64,000 nt of DNA from Sphaerolaimus hirsutus (lineage: Eukaryota; Nematoda; Chromadorea; Monhysterida; Sphaerolaimidae): assembly GCA_964036195.1 (NCBI GenBank), contig OZ038452.1, positions 30,267,785 to 30,331,784 of the forward strand, in the 5' to 3' direction. Every line of letters starts with the position of its first letter. Position 1 is the first letter of the stretch. A program made the translations under genes and the position numbers. Positions 33,601-41,660 of this stretch are shown here, in pieces. The notes below the pieces were generated by a model. The model saw only the letters and a list, made by a program, of their open reading frames with translations, had not been told where the DNA came from and searched no databases.

Positions 33601-36600
33601 TTGACTAACTTATGATGGCGAAACATCACATTGACAGTTAGGAACACTGTGGACAGTAATATTCCACTGGCAGCTAGTGAACTCATGATGAGAAATATAG
33701 ATTTGGGCACATATTGCCGCACTGGAATTCGCAATGTCGCATCCCTGGCACGATGCCAACCTGATAAAATTTGAGTTGACTGTTGAAATGAGTAGAAATT
33801 TATTTTGTGATAAATTGTTTTAGCTTGTTATGGGTGTAAACAAACCATCAAAAAGGATATCCTCATAAAGTGAAAAGTCCTGTCTGGCAGAATCAAAATG
33901 TCCGACTGGGAAATAGCTGTTGTCTGAGCATTTATTTTTTATTGTAGAAACTTTTAAATACTATAATTGAAAAAGTAGATTTTAAAAACTCACTTTTATA
34001 CTGAAGAATTTCAACTATTCCTTTTCTCTCGTGATTTTCAAACTGCACCAAGCCCTGACGAAAATTTTCGATGAAAAATAAATTGTCCCATAAAATTCAC
34101 CCCGAAATCAATAAAAACACAAAAAAAACTGACCGTAACTCCTTCAAAACTAGTCTCATTCATCGCTTGCAACAGTAATCTCATAAACTCCGCCCACTGT
34201 GAATCATTTAACCTAAACCCAACCTCCACACCATTTTTATGGTGCTCACGCCATTTTTTTCTCGCCTTATGCAATGCCAGCGCCAATGCCCAAATGCCAT
34301 CATATGCATAGCCATGCAAGGGGTTATTGGCATCACAGTGGGTGTGTAAGGAGCATTTTCTGGCATATAGATGTGTGTAGGTGAGGGGTGACTGCATTGC
34401 AGGGAGGCATTCATGTTGCAAGGATTGGTAGTTTAAATTGAAATTGACAGTTTATAATTATCTTACAATGAAAAAATCTTACATTCCAGTAAAGAAACAG
34501 TGGTAAAAACAGATGAAAAACTCCCCTATTGAGGCTTAGTGACTTTTGTTACAGGTTTACAAAATGACAAAATCATGAAAAAACTGTGAATGTATACACA
34601 CCAGATATCTATCTGTACACAACTTTGTATGAACTTTGTTTCCTTTATTCTAATTATTGTGTTCATGAACATAAATATGAATTGATATGTGTAAATATAT
34701 TTATTTACTTATGATTGCATCTACTGCTTGCACCTGTGTCTTGTGCTTTCATCTGAATAACACATTTACAACTCAATAAAAGCAAAAAATCTACACTAGA
34801 AATTTCCTCATGCATGGGAAATTGTGACAAGCTCCTATAATTTTTCTGCATGCCATCAAATTCTATCAGTTGATAATAACACGATGCACCAACCAAATTC
34901 CCTTGTATCCTGCTGTGTTCATCCTGTCTTCTGGGTGCAAACTGCACAACAAAATGTCCTTCTAATGCCTCTGACAATTCACCAATTGAACAGTTATATG
35001 CCGCTTGTAAACTATCCTGGCTTGAGTGTGAATTTGATGTGGGTGTAGGGGATGGACTGCGCAATGTGGGTTACATTTTGTGTAGGTTGGTATTTACATG
35101 AGCTGTCTGTGCAAATGCTTAGCATGTCCAAAGGGATAGTTTGAAATATACCTGCATTATCATTTGAATAAACACAGCAAAAAATAGGTTTGTGAAGTGT
35201 GTGGAAGCGGGCTGGATCCACATGAAGGATGCACTTCCACATGCTTCCAGCAGCATCACAAAATTCCAGGTGAAGTGTCTTCTGGTTAGCTTTACCATTT
35301 GCTTCATGCACATTTAAAATTGTGAAGACACTTCACAATGCTGGCACTTCCACAGGCCTATTGTATACATACATTCACATGGCAGCGCCATAGTAAGAAG
35401 CGTGAAGTAGCTTCACTCACACAGATATTTGTGATGTGTGTGGATGCACTTTCATGCTTGGTGACGTGTCGGGAGATGTAGGCATGAAGACACTTCACAG
35501 TGCTTCAGCACGCACGCAACGCATCCACACACAAATTTTATGCTGTGAAAGTGAATAGAGCTGTTCAGTGTTCACTGTTCACTCACATTTGCTTTGTTTA
35601 CCTATAACTTGAACCAATCTGCATGCTCAAATTTGTTGAATAGGAAAGTGGCTGTGAATACAGATCCTATTCACACATGTAAATCAATTTGCATAAACAC
35701 CTCACAGACATGGTAAGTGGAGTTGGTCTTTGTATATTTACATATTCTTTGAGTTTGCACTGCAAAGAATACAGAACCAAACTTATTGTAATACCTATAG
35801 TGATTTATGAAACATGAATTGAACATTAGCTTAGCTGATCATTTTTTGATTGGGTTGGAACTTCATCCCATTTTTCTAGCTTCAGTTAACATAAATTGAA
35901 CTTCAGCTGAGCTTATTTAACTGTATTTTCCACATTTTTTTGCAAATTTTTTAATAATCTTGTGAGAATTTGATTGTTCAATATTCATTTGGTTATCCTC
36001 ACCAAGACTTGCAAAAATGATCTGAAAGCACTCAGGTTCAGGCCCCCAACATTTTTGGAAATGCAACCTTGCAAACTGATACTTCAGTCAATCATAACTG
36101 ATAAAACCTATCACACAGAAAATATATAAATATCATGCCAAAACAACCAAAACTAACAAATCAACTGTAAATTGGAAAAATCTGCTCAATTCCTCATCCA
36201 TCACTTTAGGCTGTTCAGTGGTAGCGATAACTTCATGCCACAATTTGCTATTATGCATAATATCCATGAGGCCATATCTAGGTTTATTAGTTTCAGAATT
36301 TTGATTTTGATTCTGTTCTGATGATTGGGTGAATGGTGATTGGTTGAGCCACCAAAATTCATCATGTCGTCCAGGTAGCAGCCAAACATACTGTATTAAG
36401 TGGGCGGAGTTTATATTTTTGGGTTTGTGCATAAAGTTTTGGGTGCTTAATTATAATTGTTGATTTTAAAGTTTTTTTGCTGACATCATTCAGGACTAAC
36501 AATTTTCGGCAATTTTTGTTCAATGTTTCAACATTAGACACAAGTTTATTCGACACACATTAACAGTAACCTAATTTGAAATGAATTGAGCCGCGCAAAC

Positions 36601-39466
36601 AAAAAAGCGTGGCTTGTCTAATCCAATCACTGAATCACTTCAATACATAACAGAAGAATACGCACACATTTTGCCACGCTTCCCACTGGGGCACAATTCA
36701 AGCAGGGGGGGGGGGGTCTTTTCAAAGATATTCAATAATTATTCACCTGTTTGCCAGTCATTCCGCGGCGCTTGGCGGCACATAATAATGTTATCGCGTG
36801 TTCCGCTGACACATCAGCTATTATGATGCGTGCGTCATTTTCCTGGAATGTTTGACGTATAAGTTTAGGAGTGTGCTTTTAAAATGTATTTTTAATTTTG
36901 TGAATTTGCAGCATTAGTTGTTAATCCGTATTTACGGTGGGTGTTTCGAGGGGTGGGGGGTTTATAAACTCATAGTGTCCATTTTGAGGGGGGTATTTCG
37001 AGGGGGGTATATTGCGGAAATACGGTATAAAAGCACAAATATACAAGTCAAAAAAGCTGAAAATGAGCAGAAAGCACATGAACTTTGAATTTGAAGGTGG
37101 GAATGGGCAAAAACTATGCAAAAGTTAAGACCAACCTTAAATGTATCCAAAACTGCATTTGGGTCAGTTTTTTCATCAGACAATTCCGCACTGGCGACTA
37201 CTTTTGCAACACCTTGGCGCTCTAATGACGTCACTAATGATTCATGTGGCTGAAATTTTTTTGTTAATTGTGATTAGATTTTTTAATATAAAAAAGTCCA
37301 TGATAAGTGTTGATGCCAAAATTACATTTCTTTGGATTAAACTTCTAATTGGCTCTATTGCATCTAATTTCTAATTAAACATGTCCTAAAAACTTCTAAT
37401 TGGCTTTTTGCTTTTCTTTTTTAATTGGTTTGGTGGTTTTTAATTCACGAAATCATCTGTAACAGGAAAACCACCCAAAAATGATATTAAATATATCTGC
37501 TTCTGCGAATACATGTGGATCCTCCACAGCATCCCAATGGATTGCAAACTAAGAATCTCTGTGTTTCATGCAAAACGCCTAACTGAAGAACAAAAACACA
37601 GAAACTCCAATAAATTCTGTGTTTCACACGCACAAAAACACATTCACAAAAAAAACGACCGCCCACCAGCGCATATTCAGGCCTATCGCTCTGCTTAACA
37701 GTGGCAACTCTGGTCCAATTGAAATGCTGTATCAATCTCAATCTGGCTTCATTTGTCACCGACGCGGCGGGTACGATTCGATAAAAAGTCGGGTAAAGCG
37801 TTCCCGAATCGGAACCGGCGAATTTCGGATGCGTTTCGGCGTAGGACAGCTGATTTTGTGGGGGGGGGGGTTCCGGTTTTTGGAAATTTGAGTTTAGGAA
37901 TTCAGTGGGAATTGCTAGAAATGTAAAATGTAGATGATTTCTTTGACTGGATAGATGCATCAAAATGTATGCTTGAATAAGTCCCCCTGAATAATTCTAT
38001 CTTCTGAGTTAATTGAATTGAAAATACCGTGCTTATGCTGCGATCACAGCTTGGGCGTAAAATTGACTGGGCGTGAGTTGAGCTCATGAGTTTATTTTAA
38101 TAGTACTGGGAGTTATGAATTTTAGCACAATTTTTCCAATTATGCGCTGTAACTGGCGTAAAATTAGGGTGTAAAATTAAAACAATTTGCGCCAAAATTC
38201 ATAACTTCTAGTACAATTAAAATAAACTGATGAGCTTTGGACACAAGCAACATCTGCATGTGCGCTTTCTTTGACTGAAATTACAACACCATATCTTTAT
38301 CCATTCACCTGTAATTAATTTTACGCCCAGTCAATTTTACACCCGAGCTGTAATCACAGCATTACGGCAATAAAATGGTACAATTGTGACAAGCTTTTTT
38401 ATATTAAACACTTTTCATCAGGTTTAATGGCACATTCAGTCAAAACATCTTTTAAAAATCTACCTAGTCCCCAAAAATCCCCCCCCCCCACCTGCAACAT
38501 ATCCCAATACTTGGAAGCCATTGCAATTGGCATATTTACTTCGTTGCAGGCGTCTCCGAATAGAGCCACCCTCCGTGGAACTTGGCTCATTGCATCAAAG
38601 AAAGCTTTTGTACCAAACGATGCTGAACATCGGGTGTCTGAGTTTTTAGGGGGATTTTATTTGAGCATATGTTGTTGCTTATGAGTTCGATTGAGTTGAG
38701 TTGAGGGAGCGATCCCGCACACTGTAAAGTGTCAAATGCCATGTAAAATGTCAATTATAAAAAAATAAAACAATTTTATTACTGAACTGTGGCCATTTTG
38801 CAATTGACAAATTTGGTTGACACTTTGAACGAAGTTTGACACTCGTTCTCTTTTACACCTTCAAAACTGGGTCAGCTACAATGTTCAAACTTATTCGATC
38901 CATCCCAAAAAATACCAACCAGCGACATCGACGCTAAGCTCCGCCCACGGGAGTACGCATTTGTTCCTTTTTATATGCTCCAGTGCCAAATCTATGGCTG
39001 GCTGTAAACTGTCATTCAATGTGGTTTTTTTGTTCCAATTGAAGGTTGATGATGGAATTGAAGGGATGAAGGCACCTGGGAAATTTTGGAGATGTGATTT
39101 TTAATGCTGATAATGTACTACTTATGTATTTATGAACGGCTGAGATAAAAAATGGTTTTAAAAACATTTATGACATTTAAAAACATTTAAAAACATGATT
39201 TATCATCGTCATAAATTTAAAAACTGCATTAAAAGTTAGAGACACAACAGTAACATACTCTGTGCAATTTAAAAGTGTAAAATTTAGTTTCATTAAAACT
39301 AAAAAAACCAACCAATAATCAATTTCTCAAGTTGTCCATTTTCCTCAAATGATGCACCATTTAAACATTTTGAGGGGCCATCATTATAGTCAGAAGATAT
39401 AGCTGCCACTAGAATAATATTAAAATTAAATGTGTTAAGTAGAAATTTGTAAAATGTAGATTTCAT
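18614..39466 (-). CDS. GABBR2: GABA-B receptor subunit 2-like gene (whole locus, spliced)
   Basis: Class C G-protein-coupled receptor subunit at the plasma membrane. In known animals subunit 2 pairs with GABA-binding subunit 1 and couples to Gi/o. I joined 23 segments on the minus strand by GT-AG borders and phase. Together they encode a signal peptide, a venus-flytrap ectodomain, seven membrane segments and a cytosolic tail with coiled-coil character, about 1050 codons in total. The phrases [24 protein letters not shown] and GCFLAWETR with ALNDSKYIG are diagnostic of the family, and the last two favour subunit 2 over subunit 1. Exons 1-19 are phase-consistent. At least one exon between 29371 and 27227 is missing, and the last four segments are less sure. 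Introns are full of small transposable elements. Confidence 0.9.
18713..19370. repeat. GTCAAATGTCATG word element filling an intron
   Basis: The ends GGGGCACTCCCAAACCCTGC and (reverse) GGTGCCAGTCCCAGAACC form diverged inverted repeats, followed by TGTCAAATGTCATG words. Interrupted by the foldback 18791-19244. It fills nearly the whole space between the two last candidate exons. Confidence 0.7.
18791..19244. repeat. foldback element, arms about 140 bases
   Basis: The left arm from 18791 (GGGGCCAGATTTAATACTCC) is matched by a right arm ending 19244 (GGAGTATTAAATCTGGCCCC). Both arms contain GGGCGTACGCCC. Nested inside 18713-19370. A lone terminus (TTTAATCTGGCCCCTGG) lies near 20895-20911. Confidence 0.85.
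19367..19443 (-). CDS. GABBR2: GABBR2-like tail exon (candidate)
   Basis: [18 protein letters not shown], polar like its neighbours. Acceptor TCTCAG. The donor at 19366-19365 (GTGCCA) gives the phase required by the terminal exon; a donor at 19374 would not. Confidence 0.35.
19637..19845 (-). CDS. GABBR2: GABBR2-like tail exon (candidate)
   Basis: Reads [19 protein letters not shown] to [12 protein letters not shown], Ser/Thr/Asp-rich. Acceptor ATATAG, donor GTGAGT. Its first two bases complete the codon left by the 27121 exon. It lies about 7.3 kb further on, so it could belong to another gene. Confidence 0.45.
19905..21170. repeat. GAATTCATTGCTCAATA word region with nested foldback
   Basis: The words GAATTCATTG(C/T)(T/A)CAATA recur at about 19911, 19963, 20267, 21100 and 21130. 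The TCAACTGGTTCC-family foldback occupies 20079-20236. 20440-20880 is AT-rich with nothing recognisable. GTCAAATGTC-type words appear at 20915-21010. Confidence 0.5.
20079..20236. repeat. foldback element with CACACGCTAGTTGACAT ends
   Basis: The left arm ACGCTAGTTGACATCGAC is mirrored at the right end (ATGTCAACTAGCGTGTG), with inner arms GAACTGGTTCC and GGAACCAGTTGAC. Intact copy of the family seen at 872-1152. Confidence 0.85.
21280..21476. repeat. CACACTAGTTTTC inverted-repeat element
   Basis: The ends ACACACTAGTTTTCAAC and GTTGAAAACTAGTGTGCG are inverted. Inner words are AAAACTCATAA and GAACGCATTTGAG-like. Family members: 22062-22484, 27281-27413, 30772-30946, 45133-45375, and the right end near 47550-47580. 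Confidence 0.8.
22062..22484. repeat. CACACTAGTTTACC inverted-repeat elements
   Basis: Two or three adjacent copies of the family, with repeated TGCAGTTGAC and AAACTCAAATGCGTTC words. Ends GTAAACTAGTGCGCG. Confidence 0.7.
22625..23690. repeat. TGTAAAATGTCAAA word element with nested foldback
   Basis: Many TGTAAAATGTCAAAAGTC words run left to right, then appear inverted (GACATTTGACATTTTACA). The foldback 23135-23645 interrupts the right part. Related elements: 25865-26188, 33170-33345, 38716-38875, 40478-40965. Confidence 0.7.
23135..23645. repeat. long foldback, arms about 250 bases, tiny loop
   Basis: The left arm starts AAGCGGGAATTAGAGCTC and the right arm ends GAGCTCTAATTCCCGCTT. The centre is CAGACT-ATTGCAAGCAG-CAGTCTG. 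By eye the arms differ at only a few positions. It contains GACGTGAAATGA words at both outer and inner ends. No coding capacity. Confidence 0.9.
24223..25730. mobile_element. GGGTGGCCCACGTCAGG inverted-repeat element, interrupted
   Basis: The left end TAGGGTGGCCCACGTCAGG continues for about 80 bases (to AACTGCTCAAATTAGG) and is mirrored at 25640-25730 (CCTGACGTGGGCCACCC). TA precedes the left end. The inside also has mirrored parts (TTGTTGTGTTAAGTGCAC). It is split by the element at 24309-25249. No transposase was recognised. Confidence 0.75.
24309..25249 (+). repeat. TAGGGTGTCAAATTTCCG element, CCGTTTTCCGG words
   Basis: Full copy. It starts TAGGGTGTCAAATTTCCG and ends TTTTTTGACACCCTA. Each half is a ladder of TTTTACCTTTCCGTTTTCC words around a unique core (about 24600-24990) shared with 2150-2825. 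Nested in 24223-25730. Confidence 0.85.
25865..26188. repeat. TGTAAAGTGTAAAAG / GTCAAATGTC word element
   Basis: ACCCTGTAAAGTGT words mirror ACAGGGCCTGGGACC at the right end. The middle has AAAACGTAAGCTTTC-type words. Confidence 0.55.
26560..26815. repeat. hairpin repeat with CACGTTGGAAGCGTGCCAA arm, copy 1
   Basis: The left arm (about 26635-26655) mirrors TTGGCACGTTTCCAGC at about 26783-26805, and inner words GCATGCGACTTTTGC / GAAAATCGCATGCG pair. Copy 2 is at 28330-28560 with the same order. Confidence 0.7.
27121..27227 (-). CDS. GABBR2: GABBR2-like tail exon (candidate)
   Basis: [19 protein letters not shown] to DSQGEVMDS, a basic/Ser-rich cytosolic stretch. Acceptor TTGCAG, donor GTGAGC. 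Its start phase needs a preceding exon that leaves two bases, so one exon is missing before it. Assignment to this gene rests on strand, position and phase with the next segment. Confidence 0.5.
27281..27413. repeat. CACACTAGTTTTC element in receptor intron
   Basis: ACACACTAGTTTTCTGATG mirrors GAAAACTAGTGTGCG. It starts about 50 bases beyond the 27227 exon start. Confidence 0.7.
27474..27713. repeat. TACCGTATT-superfamily element, ATTCCCC word, diverged
   Basis: From TACCGTATTATTTTCCGC to ATTGAAGCAAATTCGGTA, with GGGGGAATTATTCAA words. Confidence 0.6.
28330..28560. repeat. hairpin repeat, copy 2 of the 26560-26815 family
   Basis: CACGTTGGAAGCGTGCCAA and TTGGCACGCTTCCAGC form the arms; the order of inner words is the same as in copy 1. 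Another hairpin with GGAGTGTTTCC words is spread over 28950-29140. Confidence 0.7.
29180..29346. repeat. TACCGTATT-superfamily element in receptor intron
   Basis: TACCATATTTCCTCGAA to TTTCGAAAAAATACGGTA with G-rich middle, lying just beyond exon 19. Confidence 0.6.
29371..29425 (-). CDS. GABBR2: GABBR2-like exon 19: coiled coil
   Basis: [18 protein letters not shown] has heptad-like leucine spacing. Acceptor TTACAG, donor GTGAGT. Ends with one base that needs two more; the next recognised exon does not supply them. Confidence 0.75.
29501..29585 (-). CDS. GABBR2: GABBR2-like exon 18: start of coiled coil
   Basis: [15 protein letters not shown] then [10 protein letters not shown], charged and helical as expected at the tail coiled coil used for subunit pairing. 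Phase fits exons 17 and 19; donor GTGAGT. Confidence 0.8.
29944..30161 (-). CDS. GABBR2: GABBR2-like exon 17: cytosolic tail, GCGCC-rich
   Basis: Phase-consistent continuation [11 protein letters not shown] after CLVFAPK. Ends SSLPTLG at donor GTAGGG, which would otherwise read TAG. The DNA for about 25 codons (around 30020-30115) is packed with GGCGCC and GCGCC words like the repeat elements at 43262-43431 and 53488-53695. Acceptor CCACAG. Confidence 0.8.
30457..30537 (-). CDS. GABBR2: GABBR2-like exon 16: membrane segment 7
   Basis: [20 protein letters not shown] then CLVFAPK, membrane segment 7. 27 codons; acceptor TTCCAG, donor GTGAGA. Confidence 0.95.
30772..30946. repeat. CACACTAGTTTAC element in receptor intron
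   Basis: ACACACTAGTTTACTAAC mirrors ACTGTCAGTAAACT-type right end (CAGTGAACTAGTGTTT). Lies between exons 15 and 16. Confidence 0.65.
31184..31327 (-). CDS. GABBR2: GABBR2-like exon 15: membrane segments 5-6
   Basis: [19 protein letters not shown] and [11 protein letters not shown] are almost identical in pattern to known subunit 2. 48 codons; acceptor GCACAG, donor GTTGGT. Confidence 0.97.
31397..31588. repeat. TACCGTATT-superfamily element, CCCC word, short
   Basis: TACCGTAGTTCCTCGAA to TCGAGGAAATACGGTA, 192 bases, with five CTCGAAATACCCC words. It starts about 10 bases inside the intron after exon 14. Confidence 0.85.
31598..31705 (-). CDS. GABBR2: GABBR2-like exon 14: extracellular loop and membrane segment 5
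   Basis: [20 protein letters not shown] matches the E.C......G.V.AYKGLLM region. 36 codons, donor GTAAGT. A TACCGTATT-family element (31397-31588) begins just inside the following intron. Confidence 0.95.
32091..32321 (-). CDS. GABBR2: GABBR2-like exon 13: membrane segments 3 and 4
   Basis: [28 protein letters not shown] and KLNKKAIKD are followed by segment 4 ([19 protein letters not shown]). The acceptor was placed at 32323-32322 because it restores phase and family alignment; bases upstream carry a stop in the required frame. Confidence 0.95.
32445..32632. repeat. GAGAAGTAAAATGAC word element
   Basis: ACTTGAGAAGTGAGAAGTAA mirrors TTGACTTCTCACTTCTCAA, with GGCAAAAGCAAA words inside. The right end TTTGCGGAACTGG is the AGTTAAGAG-family terminus. 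In an intron. Confidence 0.65.
32992..33124 (-). CDS. GABBR2: GABBR2-like exon 12: membrane segment 2
   Basis: [14 protein letters not shown] then [13 protein letters not shown]; the MSSP.LNN.I phrase is a GABA-B hallmark. Donor GTGAGT. Confidence 0.95.
33610..33760 (-). CDS. GABBR2: GABBR2-like exon 11: membrane segment 1
   Basis: [16 protein letters not shown] with [12 protein letters not shown] is membrane segment 1 and its short cytosolic loop. Acceptor TATCAG, donor GTTAGT, phase fits both neighbours. Confidence 0.95.
33994..34054 (-). CDS. GABBR2: GABBR2-like exon 10: end of ectodomain
   Basis: [20 protein letters not shown] fits the conserved G.V.F...G.R.G...I.QYQ segment before the membrane domain. 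61 bases; the leftover base completes a codon in exon 11. Confidence 0.9.
34134..34391 (-). CDS. GABBR2: GABBR2-like exon 9: ectodomain lobe 2
   Basis: [14 protein letters not shown] and [11 protein letters not shown] match the family (APYAYDAIWA, A.N.TSF.GV). Donor GTCAGT. The acceptor at 34393-34392 keeps phase; AG at 34361-34360 does not fit the phase of exon 8. Confidence 0.85.
34894..35016 (-). CDS. GABBR2: GABBR2-like exon 8: ectodomain lobe 2
   Basis: [16 protein letters not shown] matches the family phrase CT.EE...A.EGH. Donor GTTGGT. The start uses AG at 35018-35017; an acceptor near 35052 would add in-frame Ser/Pro-rich residues. Confidence 0.8.
36205..36390 (-). CDS. GABBR2: GABBR2-like exon 7: ectodomain lobe 2 with Gln/Asn insert
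   Basis: Begins [14 protein letters not shown] (family: YVWFLIGWY). A stretch of about 40 residues rich in Gln, Asn and Ser follows that is longer than in vertebrate receptors. The donor was chosen at AAA|GTGATG because it keeps phase; an earlier donor is possible. Confidence 0.75.
36747..36842 (-). CDS. GABBR2: GABBR2-like exon 6: ectodomain lobe 2
   Basis: 32 codons. ENDARIII matches the family phrase ..DARIIVG. Acceptor TTCCAG, donor GTGAAT. Confidence 0.9.
37136..37249 (-). CDS. GABBR2: GABBR2-like exon 5: ectodomain
   Basis: 38 codons, from [13 protein letters not shown] to [10 protein letters not shown]. Fits the helix-strand pair after HFNWTRV. Acceptor TTTCAG, donor GTTGG. Confidence 0.85.
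37667..37849 (-). CDS. GABBR2: GABBR2-like exon 4: ectodomain
   Basis: [10 protein letters not shown], then [10 protein letters not shown] and [13 protein letters not shown], strongly matching GABA-B receptors (SYA..P and HFNWTRV). 61 complete codons, donor GTGGGC. Confidence 0.95.
38036..38359. repeat. inverted-repeat element in receptor intron
   Basis: The left arm ATGCTGCGATCACAGCTTGG with AATTGACTGGGCG mirrors the right arm CGCCCAGTCAATTTTACAC...GCTGTAATCACAGCAT. Arms about 40 bases, with further mirrored words inside (GAATTTTAGC / GCCAAAATTC). Confidence 0.7.
38492..38637 (-). CDS. GABBR2: GABBR2-like exon 3: ectodomain lobe 1
   Basis: Reads [15 protein letters not shown] to ASKYWDMLQ, including the Cys pair (TRC, DAC) of the flytrap lobe. 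Donor GTGGGG, acceptor ACTCAG. Confidence 0.9.
38920..39075 (-). CDS. GABBR2: GABBR2-like exon 2: ectodomain lobe 1
   Basis: Acceptor CCCAG. Reads GAFIPS to [14 protein letters not shown], matching the start of the class C ligand-binding fold (strand, then the first helix). Ends with one base carried over, consistent with exon 3. Confidence 0.9.
39313..39466 (-). CDS. GABBR2: GABBR2-like exon 1: start codon and signal peptide
   Basis: ATG at 39466; [10 protein letters not shown] followed by a hydrophobic stretch (NFNIILVAA) reads as a signal peptide. The first ectodomain Cys follows (GPSKC). Ends LII plus one base, donor GTTGG. The 5' untranslated region is not defined. Confidence 0.75.
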
Positions 39467-39469
39467 TAT

Positions 39470-40150
39470 GGTGAAATTTTTCTTGGGTATGGTGAAGTTT
39501 TGGAGGAATATTAGTGCTGAGTGAAAAATGTATAATGTAAATTAGGTATTTTTGAGATTCAGAGCCGGGAAATTAGTAAAAATTAATTCACGGGATAATT
39601 CGAGGTAATGCGGTAATTATAGTAGTGTACCCATAATTTATCATGAAATCTACCATAGTCTGTCTGAATAAAGAAACCAACAATTTTTTATTATTTTCAC
39701 ATCATATGACATATCCTAAACTATGGGTTGATTTTATTTTGTGAACAATTTTTGTGAATTTGTTCAAAAATAAAAACATGACTTTTTGTAACGCGTGCAG
39801 TCCAATCACTGTAGAAACACTCTGAAAGTGATGCATAAATAAAATCGCATTTTGAATACTCCAATTTTTATTTTCCGTAAATCTTGTGCATGGAATATAT
39901 ATTCAAATATTTATGCTTGTACAGGAAAAAACCAGTGAATATCGCTAACTAAAAATAGTAAAGCACTGAATTTTTACCATTTTTCTCATGCATAATTTCA
40001 CAGTTGATAAAAAAGTCATTTATCAAATGGCTTAGCATTCTTGGGGTATATTATTTGAGTCACAAAACACTAGGTTTACTGCCAGAAATATAGACGGAAT
40101 AATTTCAGGAGTAAAGAACGGATGGAATGCATATAGATGATTGTCCTTCA
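39470..40150. other. intergenic AT-rich DNA upstream of the receptor gene
   Basis: Would contain the receptor promoter and 5' untranslated exons, but no core promoter element could be supported. No reading frame of credible composition. Confidence 0.4.
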
Positions 40151-40222
40151 AGTACTACCGGGACCTCTAATATAAAGTACCCTCTAATATAAGGTATACG
40201 TTTTGGCCTTTTTTGAACATGA

Positions 40223-41316
40223 CCAGGGTTGGCATAATCTCGGAAAAAAATAAAAATAAAATAAAAATAAAATGGAAAATTTAAGAATAAAATAAAATAA
40301 AATAAAATGGAAAATTTGAAAATAAAAATAAAAATTGTATAATAATTCGAATTTTTGTAACATTTTTGTAAAATTGTATAAAAATTCATATTTTTGTAAA
40401 AATTGTATAAAAATTCATATTTTTTTGTAAAATTTTTATCTTGTTGTTTATTGTTCAACATGTTCATTCGCGGAGCTGGCGCAGTCCCAAGCCCTGTAAA
40501 GTGTCAAAATGTCATATGAAATGAAATACAAAGTGTCAATTGTCATGACAAGTGGTAAGTAAAGTGTCAATTGTCATGACAAATATAAATGAAAGTGGAA
40601 ACTGTATAGCAAATTGTATTCAAATCTTGTTTTGTGTCCAAATCTTGTTGTTGGTTTTGTATCCAAATCTTTTGTCAACATTTGGATACAAAAAATAAGA
40701 TCTGGATACAAAAACATAAGATTTGGATATCAAACACAAGATTCAGATACACAATTGACACTGCATGACATTTATCATGGCAATTGACACTTTGTTTGAC
40801 ATTTGAGATTTATCTTATCCTTTGTATCCAAATCTGAAAATATTACCATTTGGATACAAAAAATTGATTTGGATACCTAAACATAAGGTTTGGATACAAA
40901 AACATAAGATTCAGATACACAATTTACACTTTGCATGACATTTTACAAACATGCCCAGCACACTCCAGTAATCCTTCTACTGAAAATGCAAACCAGTATT
41001 ATCAATAATTGTAACTTTACACTTGCAACCAGCTAACAATACCTACTGCATGCAACTTTTGCAAAGTAACGGAAAAATTTGTCACACATTTTTCATTTTT
41101 AGGTCTAATTATCACATTTTTCTGGCCTTGCATGCAAGATTATGATTTTTTGTAAAATTTCTGTAAATTTTTTGTAAAATGGTCCAATTTATTATTTTAT
41201 TAACATTTTGGAATAAAATAAAATAAAATGGAATAAGAATAAAATTAAAATAAAATACATTTTTATACAATTGTTATACAATTTGTATACAAATGATTCT
41301 TATAAAACCAACCCTG
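40223..41316. repeat. CCAGGGTTGGCAAAATC element with AAAATAAAAT interior
   Basis: Ends CCAGGGTTGGCATAATCTC and ATAAAACCAACCCTG, interior AAAATAAAATGGAAAATT. It is split by the GTCAAATGTC / AAATCTTG word element 40478-40965. Relatives: 47624-47946 and 55338-55649. Confidence 0.7.
40478..40965. repeat. nested GTGTCAA-word element with GGATACAAAAACATAAG words
   Basis: CAGTCCCAAGCCCTGTAAAG leads; repeated TTTGGATACAAAAA words; TGACATTTTACAAAC at the right. Same terminal style as 18713-19370. Confidence 0.6.
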
Positions 41317-41493
41317 AACATGACCAAATAAATATAAGGCATACCTCTAATATAAGGTATACCTCTAATATAAAGTACAGTTGGCTGCTTGCCAAAGGTA
41401 TAAAATCGTAAAAACCGTTGCCAAACATCGCGGAATACGATGAAACTGGTGCCGAAGGGCACTCAGACAACTCTGTCAATTTGTATTAGGTCA

Positions 41494-41660
41494 GGGGCCA
41501 GTTCCGCAAGTGGAAAAGTTAAGAGTTAAAACTTAAGAGTTGAGTAAAATGACAAATGACAAGTTATGAGTAAAGTTAAGAGTTGAGTAAAACGACAAAC
41601 GATTTTACTCAACTCTTAACTTTTAACTCTTAACTTTTCCACTTGCGGAACCGGCACCTG
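41494..41660. repeat. AGTTAAGAG word element, intact
   Basis: GGCCAGTTCCGCAAGTGG to CCACTTGCGGAACCGGCACC. Very close to 1153-1376, so a recently active family. Confidence 0.85.
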
